Of a stretch of 64,000 nucleotides of DNA, positions 22,861-34,089 are shown piece by piece. The stretch's first letter is position 1. The number at the start of each line of letters is the position of its first letter. Where the stretch lies: assembly GCA_029931535.1 (NCBI GenBank), contig JAQPZY010001234.1, positions 248,001 through 312,000 on the forward strand, given 5' to 3'. Origin of the DNA: Margaritifera margaritifera. Lineage: Eukaryota > Mollusca > Bivalvia > Unionida > Margaritiferidae. The notes below the pieces were generated by a model. It saw nothing but the letters and a program-made list of their open reading frames with translations. It searched no databases and was not told the DNA's origin. Position numbers and translations under genes: made by a program.

Positions 22861-24697
22861 GAAGACGAAAGAAGGGGAATGGTTGTGTATTCCTATAACT
22901 ATAACTATAATAAAAGCCCAACGGAACTAAGCTCCGATTTTTAACGAGCTTTTATTAGGACCAGCTTAAAACTTACTGATGAATCTCACGACCACACCAA
23001 GGAACCTAACAGTGATTAGAGGCCTTATTAAATGTCTGGCTTGGACGATAACACCAGACATTAGTGAAAAGTTATATCTTAGAGAGGTGAATTTGTTTTG
23101 ATAAAATCGATAAGATTAGGAATATTTATGGCCAGACCATATACAGGGAGTAGAGAATTCAAACATGTTTATAGCGTTCCTTGAAGCAAGCATTAACCTA
23201 TATCTATCCCTTAAATCCTATTTTGTATAAAATTACTTTTAGGCATATTATGAATGGAGACTAGATGCATACTCTTTCAAGTTTCCATTTAAAGCTAAAT
23301 GTAAAAGTACGTCGATATTTTTTCTACTTTTAATTATTTTTCTTTCTGTTATTGAACAATTGTTAAACTTGTTATAAATATTAGACAATTTCGCCATTGC
23401 GAAGTGGGGTAAACGCTTGACAGTAAAGATTTTACAATTCATATAATTATCATGTGAATTTATAAAAGTTAAACTAGGCTAACTTCAGTATGTCATATAA
23501 TGTGTGCCTACTTAAATATCAAGAACCGTAAGAGTTAGTAAACATGAGTATTTATTTTTCGTTTAAGGCTGTCTACAAAAGAATTTCGTTGACACTTTCA
23601 CCAACCGAATGTTGATATTTTCTGACAAATAATACATTGAACTACTACTTATACCACATTAAACCTTTCGAATATAGCTATGTTGCTTTTAATCGACGTT
23701 TAGGATTGAGTTAAGATTCTTGATAATTTTTTAATTTCCTTTATCCATTATTAGTGAGTATATGTTTATTATTATTTTGATGTGCATAGATACTGCATGT
23801 AATGCAATAATATTAATTATTACAATATTGAATGTTGTGCATTCATTGCTTCCGTTAACATTATTTAACCCATGGTGTACTCCTAGGGTTTGAACAAGGA
23901 ATCATTTACTATTCTACAGGCTCTTAGAATGTCTAATATGTCATTGTTAGCCGTAGTATGAGCCCATGGCCTAACGTATTTGAAAATATATTAAATATTA
24001 ATTAATAAGATATCGTAAACATTTTTTTTACATTATCCTTCATTTTATAGTCTTCTGTTTTTTTTTGGTAATTGATACTTATGAATGTATCAAGACTAAT
24101 ATATTTTCTTCTCTATTATTTCTATACGAAAGCATGAAAATATTCTTTCTAATCGGATTTGGCAGTTTAATTATTTTCAGTCATTTTTTTTTCTGAATTC
24201 TAATGCGAGACGACTTAGTGAGTTATTTGAGAAAATAAAGTACGATACATACCAAAAGGTAAAAGGTGTACGGGATGTTACATGTACACAAATCTGTCTC
24301 TTCAGGAATCACCCATTCCTATGAGAAAACAATATACGTTTGATCTACAACTGTGAAAAGCAGTACAAAAACCACACAAATGGTTTTCTGACAGAACCCC
24401 TTAATAGTTGAAGCACTCTTCAGCGTAAGGGTTCTTTACTTAAAACAGTTAAGACCGGTGGTACAAGTACAGTCCTCGTGCGGACATTGTCACTTTGTAT
24501 CTTGACGGAAAGAATGTTGCCAACTTATTTATTGCGTGAGTGCGTTTGGTTATTTTATGCAGCGTTGTAAAGTATAGGGTTTTTAAAATTAAAATTGATG
24601 ATATGTATGACTTAATGTCAGATAGTTCCTCATCTTTTGCAATGAAAAGCTTTACGCAAATTGTAGGAACGCTTGACTATATTTACGGAGAAACATG
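22861..24697. other. No gene recognised
   Basis: AT-rich sequence. A 64-codon minus-strand frame (23248-23442) contains HFAMAKLSNIYNKFNNCS and could be a LINE scrap, but no family motif is certain. Confidence 0.5.
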
Positions 24698-24826
24698 CAT
24701 ACCCTCATTCCAGTCGTAAGAAGTCATTATATTGATGTGTGCATGCCCTCATTCCAGTCGTAAGAAGTCATTATATTGATGTGTGCATGGCCTCATTCCA
24801 TTCGTAAGAAGTCAGTCTATTGATTT
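24698..24826. repeat. 44-bp tandem repeat, 3 copies
   Basis: CCCTCATTCCAGTCGTAAGA recurs at about 24702, 24746 and 24790. The last copy is diverged. Confidence 0.93.
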
Positions 24827-25676
24827 TTGGGTATATTTTTTAGGGTGAAATTCGATCATACGGTTCCGTTGCTATAGTTCTAAAAAAAATTGTGTTCTCT
24901 GGAAGTTAAAATGGAAACATCAAATATTATTTGTCACGGCGAATTCTAAATCCGATTCTGCAACGGCAATGTTAAGAAAGGGTCAACACTCTACCTTTGT
25001 ACCTCAAACGTAAACTCTCGTTAGACAGTTTGTATATCTTTCTGAACAATGTTATTTTATATATCACCAAGTCTTCATGTTATTTTTACGATTTTCTCAG
25101 GATAGTGTGTGAACTGTAGGCAAACTATATGCACTTTCAAAACTCGTGCTGCTATACAAGTTCTGTAGCAAATAAGGGAAACTATTAATTTGCTCAACTA
25201 TTGGATATGAATAATAAAATAACTGTTGGATTCTAAAAATGAAAATCAATGGTGAGGCCGTAACATTACAATAATAAAATGTGACATTTTCATGACTTTA
25301 AGGATCGGAGGAGATTTATCTGTGTAAGTAACGCCTTTCTGTGTATGTCTGCTTATAGATGTGAAGCCTACGTACAACTTAAGAGCTCAGATGAAAGTGT
25401 CCACACTTTACTTTTTGTGAGTTTTAATTTTTTGAGTAAGTAATCTGATGTGAATATTTAACATTATGATATCAAAAAAGAAGACATAGCGTATGTGTGG
25501 TAACATACTGTTTAACGTATGAAATTATACGATTATGTCTGCGACCGTATTATTATTATTATTATTATTATCAAAGTATGTGCTGTTTTTGTTGCTGTTC
25601 TTCTCATTTGTGTTGTTATTTGTTTTATTTTATCTGCTGTTGTTATGATGATCTTCATTATTCCGGCAAACCTCGC
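24827..25676. other. Nothing recognised; (TTA)n at about 25549-25571
   Basis: AT-rich sequence with a short TTA microsatellite. Two overlapping open frames around 25500-25740 are driven by this simple sequence. Confidence 0.5.
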
Positions 25677-25824
25677 TACCAAGAACAAGTTGACGTTATA
25701 TAGGTCATACCTTTACCAAGAACAAGTTGACGTTATATAGGTCATACCTTTACCAAGAACAAGTTGACGTTATATAGGTCATGCCTTTACCAAGAACAAG
25801 TTGACGTTATATAGGTCATACCTT
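25677..25824. repeat. 37-bp tandem repeat, 4 copies
   Basis: TACCAAGAACAAGTTGACGT starts at 25677, 25714, 25751 and 25788. Copies are nearly identical, so expansion is recent. Confidence 0.95.
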
Positions 25825-26655
25825 TTCTTTAGAGATGTTACCTCCTTTTTCTCTCATCGTTATCAAAAGAAAAATACTGAATCAGAAATGAAAGTCATAT
25901 ACTTCCTGTTTATTGTCGTCACAATTATTTCTAAAATCTGATGCGTATTTTTTGTACATTTGTAAAGAAGAACATAATATAGGAAATATACATGTTTGTT
26001 ACCAGGAAATATATATGCATGTTACCAAGAAATTGTCGTCCAGTCAATTCTAAACATCCAAATTACCATTGAACAGGTTTTTATTTTCCACAATTCTTCT
26101 GCGAAACGCGAATATTCCTTGTTAACGAATGTATTTTAGTTGACTATATTTCACTGTTACTAATTCTTTTTTTTTTTTTTTTTTTTTTTTTGTTAAGCCT
26201 ATTGTTCATACAACTTGGTATCAACTAATCCTTTGTTTTTGTTAAGCCTATCGTTCATGCAACTTCGTATCAACATGTTTAGTTTCATATTAATTTTCCC
26301 CGTTGGAATTTTGACTTCAAAGTCTATGATATTTGCATATGTTTTCAACATGGAACTGTACGGAAATATTTGTTAATGGTGCATACATAAACAACTGACG
26401 GTAATATTTTTTCACACGTATTATTCAATATCATGCTGTCTTGGTAATTGTTTTCCATGTCTGAACGACAAAAAATGTTAACACAAGTCAATATAGTTGT
26501 ATTTCTAACAAATATATCACAAGGATGCTCATGACAACCACAGCACACTAATTCTAAGGTGATCAAAGCACGTTCAACTCGTTTACAATATACACAACCT
26601 GGCTGATAGAACGGGGACTTTTTCTTCCTATAATACTAGACACAAGTCGTTACGT
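25825..26655. other. Poly-T run and a ~75-bp near duplication; otherwise nothing
   Basis: A pure T-run lies at 26169-26190. The segment TGTTAAGCCTATTGTTCAT up to CTTGGTATCAAC (from about 26191) recurs diverged from about 26238. No gene is seen. Confidence 0.5.
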
Positions 26656-27600
26656 ATGATAGTTGTGTCGGTGAAAGCAGTAGTATAACATATGCTTGTA
26701 AAATTTGGGGATTTGTAAGATCTGATATAGTTGAAAAACTGATCTTTCTTTCCTTAAAAGTATTATGAATGTCAAAAATTTTCGCTTCTATATATGGTAT
26801 ATGGGTAACTTGGTCGGTTCCCATTAATTATTAACATTAAAAATCGCATGATAAACTTTTTAGCTAGATTAGTTAGTGGTTATGAAGAAAAAAGGTCTTA
26901 TCGTATGTATTCTCTCTTATACAAACATTTGTGTCATAATTCCTATGACAATACATGCATACTAAAAGTAAAATCTATATTAGATGATGTCGGGTTTAGC
27001 TACGTATGGAGAAATCAAAGTGTTGTGTCAGTTAAATGGTTAACAAAATCTGTAGAACTACGACTAAAAGAATCAATACAGACAAGCTTGGGCAGCTATC
27101 ATCAATACGTTATCTATAGGTCTTAATTACAGGTTGTTTAGAACTAGTTTGGATTTAGAAATGATCTATTTCTCATTACCAAAATATATATCTAAAGGAT
27201 TAATTAAGTTTAGAACTGCAAATCATAGGTTTCCTGTTGAAACTGGTAGATTGGCTAATGTTTCCTATAACGAAAGATATTGTACACTCTGTCAGTCACA
27301 AGAAATAGGTGATGAATATTACCATCTTTTGTCGAGTTCTTATTTTCATGATGAAAGACAAAAATGTATACCTCATTTTTACATTTCCAGAACTAAATCA
27401 TCAATTAAAGAATACAGATAACATACGATTCTTGAAAAATATTTGCAGGTTTTTAGATTGTGTTTTCCGAATTTTGTAATCCTGTTAAGCATTATGTAAT
27501 GATATCACACGCTATATTCGTGTTGTTTTTCTTATATATCTCATATGTTGTAAACTTTACAACCTGAGTGTAAAAAAAAGTATTGTCTTGTCTTGTCTTG
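26656..27600 (+). mobile_element. LINE 3' end: C-terminal ORF2 relic plus 3' UTR and (TTGTC)n tail
   Basis: This is the C-terminal end of a CR1/Jockey-like non-LTR retrotransposon. Blocks in order are SITYACKIWGFVRSDIVEKL (about 26680), LGRFPLIINIKNRM followed by INFLARL (26800-26865), and a long open stretch with YRMYSLLYKHL and SVVSVKWLTKSVELRL (to 27126). After a frameshift, ISKGLIKFRTANHRFPVETG and RYCTLCQSQEIGDEYYHLL (27195-27330) follow. This Cys/His-containing end is typical of the family. The 3' UTR runs to TGAGTGTAAAAAAAAGTATTGTCTTGTCTTGT, a 3' tail of TTGTC repeats. Truncated at the 5' side and frameshifted, it is dead. The minus-strand relic at 1-345 belongs to the same broad class. 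Confidence 0.88.
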
Positions 27601-27750
27601 TAGTAGCAGCAAGAACGACAGAAGTAGTAGTAGTAGTAGTTGTACATGCAGTAGTAATAACGACAATGGTATCAACAACAACAATAATAATAGTAGTAGT
27701 AGCAGCAGTAGTATTAACAACAGTAGTGGTAGTAATAGTAGTAACGACAT
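27601..27750. repeat. AGT/AAC triplet-rich simple sequence
   Basis: AGT runs alternate with AAC and AAT runs directly after the LINE tail, suggesting that the array grew from the tail or target site. Confidence 0.85.
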
Positions 27751-27883
27751 AAACAAATATGAGAACAAATAACCTCATCTAAAAACTATAACATTATAGG
27801 TGTTTATTGGTAAAATATAACTGCAAACCATTGAATAACTAGTAGATATCAAAGGAATAGAGGACTAGATCAATAAGTGTAGC
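27751..27883. other. Short spacer
   Basis: Nothing is recognised between the two triplet-rich arrays. Confidence 0.5.
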
Positions 27884-30165
27884 CGTAGTAGTAAAAGTAA
27901 TGATAGTAGTAGAAGTAATGGTAGTAGTAGAAGTAATGGTAGTAGTAGAAGTAATGGTAGTAGTAGAAGTGAGAAGTGGTAGTAGTAGAAGTAATGGTAG
28001 TAGTAGAAGTGAGAAGTGGTAGTAGTAGAAGTAATGGTAGTAGTAGAAGTAGTAGTAGTGGAAGAAGTAATGGTGGTAGTAGTAGAATTAATGGTAGTAG
28101 TAGAAGTAATGGTAGTAGTAGAACTAACAATAGTAGTAGAAGTAATGGTAGTAGTAGAAGTAGTGGTAGTAGAAGAAGTAATGGTAGTGGTAGAATGGTA
28201 GAAGTAATGGTAGTAGTAGAAGTAGCGGTAGTAGTAGAAGTGAGAAGTGGTAGTAGTATAAGTAATGGTAGTAGTAGAAGTAATGGTAGTAGTAGTAGTA
28301 GTGGAAGAAGTAATGGAAGTATTAGAAGTAATGGTAGTAGTAGAAGTAATGGAAGTAGTAGAAGTAATGGTAGTAGTAAAAGTAGTGGTAGTAGTAGAAG
28401 TAATGGTAGTAGTAGAAGTAGTGGTAGTAGTAAAAGTAGTGGTAGTAGTAGAAGTAGTGGTAGTAGTAGTAGAAGTAGTTGTAGTAGTAGAAGAAATGGT
28501 AGTTGTAGAAGTAATGGTAGTAGTAAAAGTAGTGGTAGTAGTAGAAGTAGTGGTAATAGTAGAAGTAGTGGTAGTAGTAGAAGCAATGCTAGTAGTAGAA
28601 GTAATGGTAGTAGTAGAAGTAATGGAAGAAGTAGAAGTAATGGAAGTAGTAGAAGTAATGGAAGTAGTAAAACTAGTGCTAGTAGTAGAAGTAATGGTAG
28701 TAGTAGAAGTAATGGAAGTAGTAAAAGTAATGGAAGTAGTAGAAGTGAGAAGTGGTAGTAGTAGAAGTAATGGTAGTAGTAGAAGTAATGGAAGTAGTAA
28801 AAGTAATGGAAGTAGTAGAAGTAATGGTAGTAGTAAAAGTAGTGCTAGTAGTAGAAGTAATGATAATAGTAGAAGTAATGGTAGTAGTAGAAGTAATGGT
28901 AGTAGTAGAAGTGAGAAGTGGTAGTAGTAGAAGTAATGGTAGTAGTAGAAGTAGTAGTAGTGGAAGAAGTAATGGTAGTAGTAGAATTAATGTAGTAGTA
29001 GAACTAACAATAGTAGTAGAAGTAATGGTGGTAGTAGAAGTAGTGGTAGTAGAAAAAGTAATGGTAGTGGTAGAATGGTAGAAGTAATGGTAGTAGTAGA
29101 AGTAACGATAGTAGTAGAAGTGAGAAGTGGTAGTAGTATAAGTAATGGTAGTAGTAGAAGTAATGGTAGTAGTAGTAGTAGTAGTGGAAGAAGTAATGGT
29201 AGTAGTAGAAATAATGGTAGTAGTAGAAGTAATGGAAGTAGTAGAAGTAATGGTAGTAGTAAAAGAAATAGAAGTAGTAGATGCAGTGGTAGTAGTAGAA
29301 GTAATGGAAATATTAGAAGTAATGGTAGTAGTAGAAGTAATGGAAGTAGTAGAAGTAATGGTAGTAGTAAAAGTAGTGGTAGTAGTAGAAGTAATGGTAG
29401 TAGTAGAAGTAGTGGTAGTAGTAGTAAAAGTAGTGGTAGTAGTAGAAGTAGTGGTAGTAGTAGTAGAAGTAGTTGTAGTAGTAGAAGAAATTGTAGTTGT
29501 AGAAGTAATGGTAGTAGTAAAAGTAATGGTAGTAGTAGAAGTAGTGGTAGTAGAAGAAGTAGTGGTAGTAGTAGAAGCAATGGTAGTAGTAGAAGTAATG
29601 GTAGTAGTAGAAGTAATGGAAGTAGTAGAAGTAATGGAAGTAGTAAAAGTAGTGCTAGTAGTAGAAGTAATGGTAGTAGTAGACGTAATGGTAGTAGTAG
29701 AAGTAATGGAAGTAGTAAAAGTAATGGAAGTAGTAGAAGTAATGGTAGTAGTAAAAGTAGTGCTAGTAGTAGAAGTAATGGTAGTAGTAGAAGTAATGGA
29801 AGTAGTAAAAGTAGTGCTAGTAGTAGAAGTATTGGAAGTAGTAAAAGTAATGGTAGTAGTAAAAGTAATGGTAGTAGTAGAAGTAATGGTAGTAGTAGAA
29901 GTATTGGAAGTAGTAAAAGTAATGGAAGTAGTAGAAGTAATGGTAGTAGTAGAAGTATTGGAAGTAGTAAAAGTAATGGAAGTAGTAAAAGTAGTGCTAG
30001 TAGTAGAAGTAATGGTATTAGTAGAAGTAATGGTAGTAGTAAAAGTAATGGAAGTAGTAAAAGTAGTGCTAGTAGTAGAAGTAATGGTATTAGTAGAAGG
30101 TAGTAAAATTAGTAGGAGTAGTAGATGTAATAGTAATAGTAGTTGTAGCAATAGCAGGAGTTGAG
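27884..30165. repeat. 2.3-kb GTA/GAA-rich array, 15-18-bp units, nearly C-free on +
   Basis: Units such as GTAATGGTAGTAGTAGAA (18 bp) and GTAGTGGTAGTAGTAGAA alternate with shorter forms. The plus strand has almost no cytosine. All units are multiples of three, so several frames on both strands stay open for 200-500 codons (SSRSNG, VVVEVM, LLLLPL and TSTTTI type repeats). These are not called as genes because the frames end at random indels and have no unique sequence. The block with GAAGTGAGAAGTGG recurs at about 27968, 28011, 28238, 28744, 28911 and 29118. The segment from about 28018 reappears, with variations, from about 28920, indicating a 0.9-kb duplication. Confidence 0.95.
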
Positions 30166-30452
30166 GTGTATCCTGTGCTGGTTGTAACAATTATGGTTGC
30201 ATGTTCTTCTATTGAAGAAAGAATTAATGGACACCCATTTCTACCTAAAAAAAAACAATATAAAGCCTTTTGCTTACAACATGAACTATTTTTCTTCTTT
30301 TCTTTGCCAATGATAAATGCGACAAGAAGTATTTAAGAATAACCAAGCACCTCTCTGTAACAAAACAAGCGATAAACATCTTTTAATAGCATCCTTTTTC
30401 TCAGAATAATAAACGAAGTGAAATCAACCTGCTTAAAACGGTGAAGGGCTAA
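30166..30452. other. Nothing recognised
   Basis: Short unique AT-rich spacer between the array and the ATGT microsatellite. Confidence 0.5.
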
Positions 30453-30552
30453 ATGTACGTATGTATGTATGTATGTATGTATGTATGTATGTATGTATGT
30501 ATGTATGTATGTATGTATGTATGTATGTATGTATGTATGTATGTATGTATGT
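30453..30552. repeat. (ATGT)n microsatellite
   Basis: About 24 tetranucleotide units without interruption. Confidence 0.98.
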
Positions 30553-30793
30553 GTCTTAACAAGATAAGCATATTGTCAGAATGGGTTCCATCTGGTAAAC
30601 TACCCAAAATAGTTACACATTAGGTCTTGTTTTGGATTTAGATAAATTATGGCATTCAGTCTGTCAGTCTGTCTATCGTATATAGTAATTTGGAATGATG
30701 TACTAGCGTTTTTAAGAGCAAAACGGTGAAAGAGACAATTCCTCGTGAGAGCAGCTGACTTACATGGAGATTGTTGCAATGCGGCACGTGCTA

Positions 30794-30796
<3 letters not shown>

Positions 30797-30867
<71 letters not shown>
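30797..30867. repeat. (TA)n microsatellite
   Basis: About 35 TA units. Confidence 0.97.
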
Positions 30868-30872
<5 letters not shown>

Positions 30873-31095
30873 TTACAAGTGACTTGCCTCTCTCAGACAA
30901 TAACGTTTCCATAATAGGTTGTGAACATTCTGTGTTTTCTTGCAAATTTCAACATTGCGATATTTACTCGATCATTTTGTTTTTAACTGATGTTGAAAAT
31001 GATATATGTTGATCATTTTTAAATGTCCTCTCTTTAATTGATACTTTTAGACTCGTTGAAAAGTATATTTAAGTGTGATTTAGTACCATACTTAC

Positions 31096-31145
31096 CTTCC
31101 CGACAGTCAACCGATTGATGACAAAAATTGTTCCTACTTACACAT
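31096..31145 (-). other. Candidate short exon (weak)
   Basis: On the minus strand a 50-base segment is bounded by TTTTCAG on its 5' side and by the strong donor GTAAGTATGG on its 3' side. One frame reads CVSRNNFCHQSVDCRE, a cysteine-spaced string that could belong to an extracellular repeat. It lies downstream of the receptor exon on the same strand, but it does not resemble the remaining transmembrane part of that receptor. The call rests on splice signals alone and may be chance. Confidence 0.2.
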
Positions 31146-31274
31146 CTGAAAACGAAACATGTACAGCACATGGCATCGTTAAGCGGCTTCATCGGTTGCC
31201 GCCAGGCCCTCAGCTTGCGATATAATATGAAGAATATCGACATTTTAAAGAAACTGGAAAATGGCCATTGATCT

Positions 31275-31372
31275 GCGAAAGAAAGACCCAAAACGGGTGC
31301 GGGAGATATACTTTTTATATTTTTCTAAGAAAGAAAGACCTAAAACGGGTGCGGGAGATATACTTTTTATAA
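31275..31372. repeat. 53-bp direct duplication
   Basis: GAAAGAAAGACCCAAAACGG at 31276 recurs with one change at 31329, including the following GTGCGGGAGATATACTTTTT. Confidence 0.9.
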
Positions 31373-31479
31373 AACTGTGAACAGCAATTACTTTCTACGT
31401 ATTTGTATAAATGATTTAATCATGGATCTCTGAACGGTTGCTATAACTACGCTGGTTGATGATTAACAACACATCAACA

Positions 31480-31635
31480 CATGAAATGTAATATATCATG
31501 CCGAAGCAATTGTAAAGTGTCTTTGCCCAGAGAGACACCACGTCGGCCGACCAGGACTTTACTATGGAGGATTCGAACCCATACCGTTATGGTTGCGAGT
31601 CCGGCACGCTAACCACTTAGCCACTCCGGCAGCTT
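31480..31635 (-). mobile_element. tRNA-derived SINE (copy C)
   Basis: On the minus strand the head GCCGGAGTGGCTAAGTGG carries a good A box (TGGCTAAGTGG). GGGTTCGAATCCTCC is a perfect B box, 34-45 bases further on. The body has GGTCGGCCGACG, GTGTCTCTCTGGGCAAAGAC and ACTTTACAATTGCTTCGGCA, the same central domain as copies A and B but with a different, better preserved head that resembles a tRNA of the Ser/Leu type. The body follows the head without a 3' end typical of a mature tRNA, so a SINE is preferred over a functional tRNA gene. Confidence 0.8.
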
Positions 31636-33474
31636 GAAATAAATAGGAAGTCATTAAAAACATGTTGGCCGATTTCAATATATTTTCCTTCTTCTGGAAG
31701 AGTAATTGTAGGTATGAGTTTTTCATCAACAGGAAAAGTACTTGAACTTTCTGAGAAGTAACAAAAATGATCGTCTCAACTAATGCACCACTCTAAGTCT
31801 TCTTCTCATTTTCTGATTGTGTCAGCGACCAGTAAGCAAACTATATTGATCTGTGTTGCAATAAGTTAAAATAGTTACAGATTTTAGACGAGTGGGTTAT
31901 TGTCGATGACATAAGAACCTGTCCCTATAATCAGCAAAGGATAGGTCAATCTACGCACAAGTACTGATCAACACATTTATCGTCGGTTAAATCGCTCATG
32001 GAGTTAATGTTATTTGTAGTACTCACTCTTTTCAAAGCTTTGTGACTTTGACAATTCAAAACCGTTGTTAAAAGTATAAAATCCATAACAGAAATGTTTG
32101 CGAAAAGAATGAAAAAAATTATAATACTTTTTTAAAATTCATTTTTTTATCGAAATGTCAACACCAAAAGCAAGTTTGTCCCTTGTTTTACAGAAAGACT
32201 GCGCGTATTCTTCTGATGAGATCGAAAGACCGTTGTTCGTGAGGAAATTTAGTCAAACAGATGTATATCTAATCAAATAAAAAGGTATCCTCACTTATAC
32301 TATCGAACATAATCTGTTCCAATTTACTGTTTTCTTTAACAACAAAAAACATTTGCCATTCCTTATCTTTATAGAAAACAGACGTAAATTTAAATGTTTA
32401 CATTGCACTCTATACTTTAAGAAATATATATATATATAATTTATTTACTTAAAAATGAAGCCATTTTGGTTAACTAAGAAAGTCACAATAAACTCTAAAA
32501 CGATACTGGGAAGATTGCTATAATTTATATTTAGGCAAAAGACAGGAAGACGACTGGTATGGGAGTTAAAGGTTTCTCCTTTTTTTGAAAAAGAATCGGA
32601 CTTTGAAGAAAACAACAACATATATTTAAGATTTCTTTTACGTTTTGTGACAGTCAATACAACTCATGGGGATATTTATGCATGTAGACACTGATTGATG
32701 AACAAAAAATGTTCTGTTAATGTAGCTAAAAAGTGTATATTGCTGTGTTATGCGTTACATATTCTCTAAAATCCATCCTTTTTCTTTTAAGGATATCAGC
32801 AGTCTAAAGTTTCATTTTAAAATTAAAAGAAACCACCAAGATCACTTTCATCCATCTTTGCAGACATTTTTTGTCATAGATTTAAAACAAAAATTTACAT
32901 TTTTAATGAAAGTTCCATCTATGTTTATCATTTATTATATAATGAGTAGTAACTCATCGACTCTTTGCAATATATTGAGTTTACAAAATACTTTATAACT
33001 AATTTGAAATATGACAAGTTTCGCTTTTCGCCTTTTTATTATATCTTGGAAGAGATTCCTCATCTTTAAAGTTCCCCGGAAGTTAGCTTCATCGTCCATT
33101 TTGATTTCTAAAACAAATCAAATTGCTATGATATTCATAAATTGCACCTTACATGTTCCATCAATCTTCTTTAGTACACACCCTACATAACAAATTAGCC
33201 TATTTCGCTCTGAGTATGATGCATGGTGACTAACTGGTTTATTCATTTAAGAGTTAGCAATAACCGTATGTTATCCCTGTTTATTGTATTCGCGTCAAAG
33301 ACTTAAGACGTTGCCCGTCTACGTTTTGCACAATTCTAATTCAAAATCCAAAGCATTTTAATGGATAAATAACTTTAATAGACCTCAAATCAACAAAACA
33401 GCTGCAAATGTTTCGACTATAAAGAATAACATATGAAGAATTTTTGTAAAATATATTATCGTAGAATGACTTAC
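31636..33474. other. No gene recognised; probable intron of the receptor gene
   Basis: The receptor's reading frame leaves its exon through a splice donor at 33470-33474 on the minus strand, so this DNA should be intronic if the gene is intact. No block resembling transmembrane helices 5-7 (for instance a C-W-x-P or N-P-x-x-Y motif) was found on the minus strand. Confidence 0.5.
33470..33474 (-). promoter_or_regulatory. Splice donor of the receptor exon
   Basis: On the minus strand CACAG is followed by GTAAGTCATT. Continuing past it gives residues unlike the receptor family, while the family continues after I-P-Q at this same place in TM4. Confidence 0.8.
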
Positions 33475-34074
33475 CTGTGGTATACTAGCAACAGCACTAA
33501 AAATCCAAGCAAAGGCCAGCATCATCTTGCCTCTCCTGTCAGCATCGTTCAAACTCAGAGGGTGCAAAATTGCAAAGTAACGGTCCAGAGAGATGGCAAC
33601 CAACACAAATGAAGACAAGTACAATCCGAAAGTCCTGAAAAACATGAGTACACGACATCCGATGTCCCCGGCTCTCCATGAAACCGTGCTGTGCCATCCG
33701 ATTTCTAACGGCATCATAATGAATGTCACAATTAAATCTGCCACAGAAAGATGCAGTATAAACAAGTTTACCCTGGACTTTATTTTCCTGTTTCGGAAGA
33801 GAGTTATAAAGACTGTCAAGTTTCCACATGCTGCTATCACAAAGAAGCAAGAATAGGCAGCGACTGAGATGATATTTTCACTTCCGAATTGCATTTCTGG
33901 TGAAAGTGTCGGGGTGGAGACGTTGGAGGGGCTACATGTATACGTTCCTGGATCGTAGGACATGGTCGCTGCGGTTTGGTTGCAGAAATAAAACGTCCGA
34001 CTTTTGTTGTAACGTCCCTGAATTGAGGTTTCAATATATGTGTTGTTCATCCGAAAACTCAAGATAACAACCAT
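33475..34074 (-). CDS. GnRH/AKH/corazonin-type receptor, N-terminal exon (TM1-TM4)
   Basis: Rhodopsin-class G-protein-coupled receptor for a small neuropeptide. The exon encodes 200 residues. The extracellular N-terminus has NNT, NQT and NVS glycosylation sequons. TM1 contains CGNLTVFITL (the G-N-x-x-V site), TM2 HLSVADLIVTFIMMPLEIGW (the L-x-x-x-D site), and TM3 GCRVLMFFRTFGLYLSSFVL with the conserved Cys and DRY at its end. The second loop has FAILHPLSLNDADRRGK, and TM4 starts MMLAFAWIFSAVASIPQ. The MMPLEIGW...FFRTFGLYLSS wording is characteristic of protostome receptors of the GnRH/AKH/corazonin group; which member is not decidable here. At 33474 the frame meets GTAAGTCATT, a good donor, right after IPQ. 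Possible starts are ATG 34074, 34050 or 33963; the last has the best context (ACCATGT). A TTTCAG at about 34079-34084 could be a 5' acceptor. The 3' exons are not seen in the window. Confidence 0.9.
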
Positions 34075-34089
34075 ACTGCTGAAATCCCA

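Noticed and set aside
23248..23442. LINE fragment on minus
   Set aside because: Composition is similar to LINE C-termini, but no family block could be identified with confidence.
28679..30190. 503-codon minus-strand open frame and the 200-342-codon frames overlapping it
   Set aside because: They consist only of GTA/GAA-type array units, are open on both strands at once, and end at array indels.
31560..31632. tRNA gene on the minus strand
   Set aside because: A and B boxes are good, but the sequence continues into a SINE central domain shared with two other copies.
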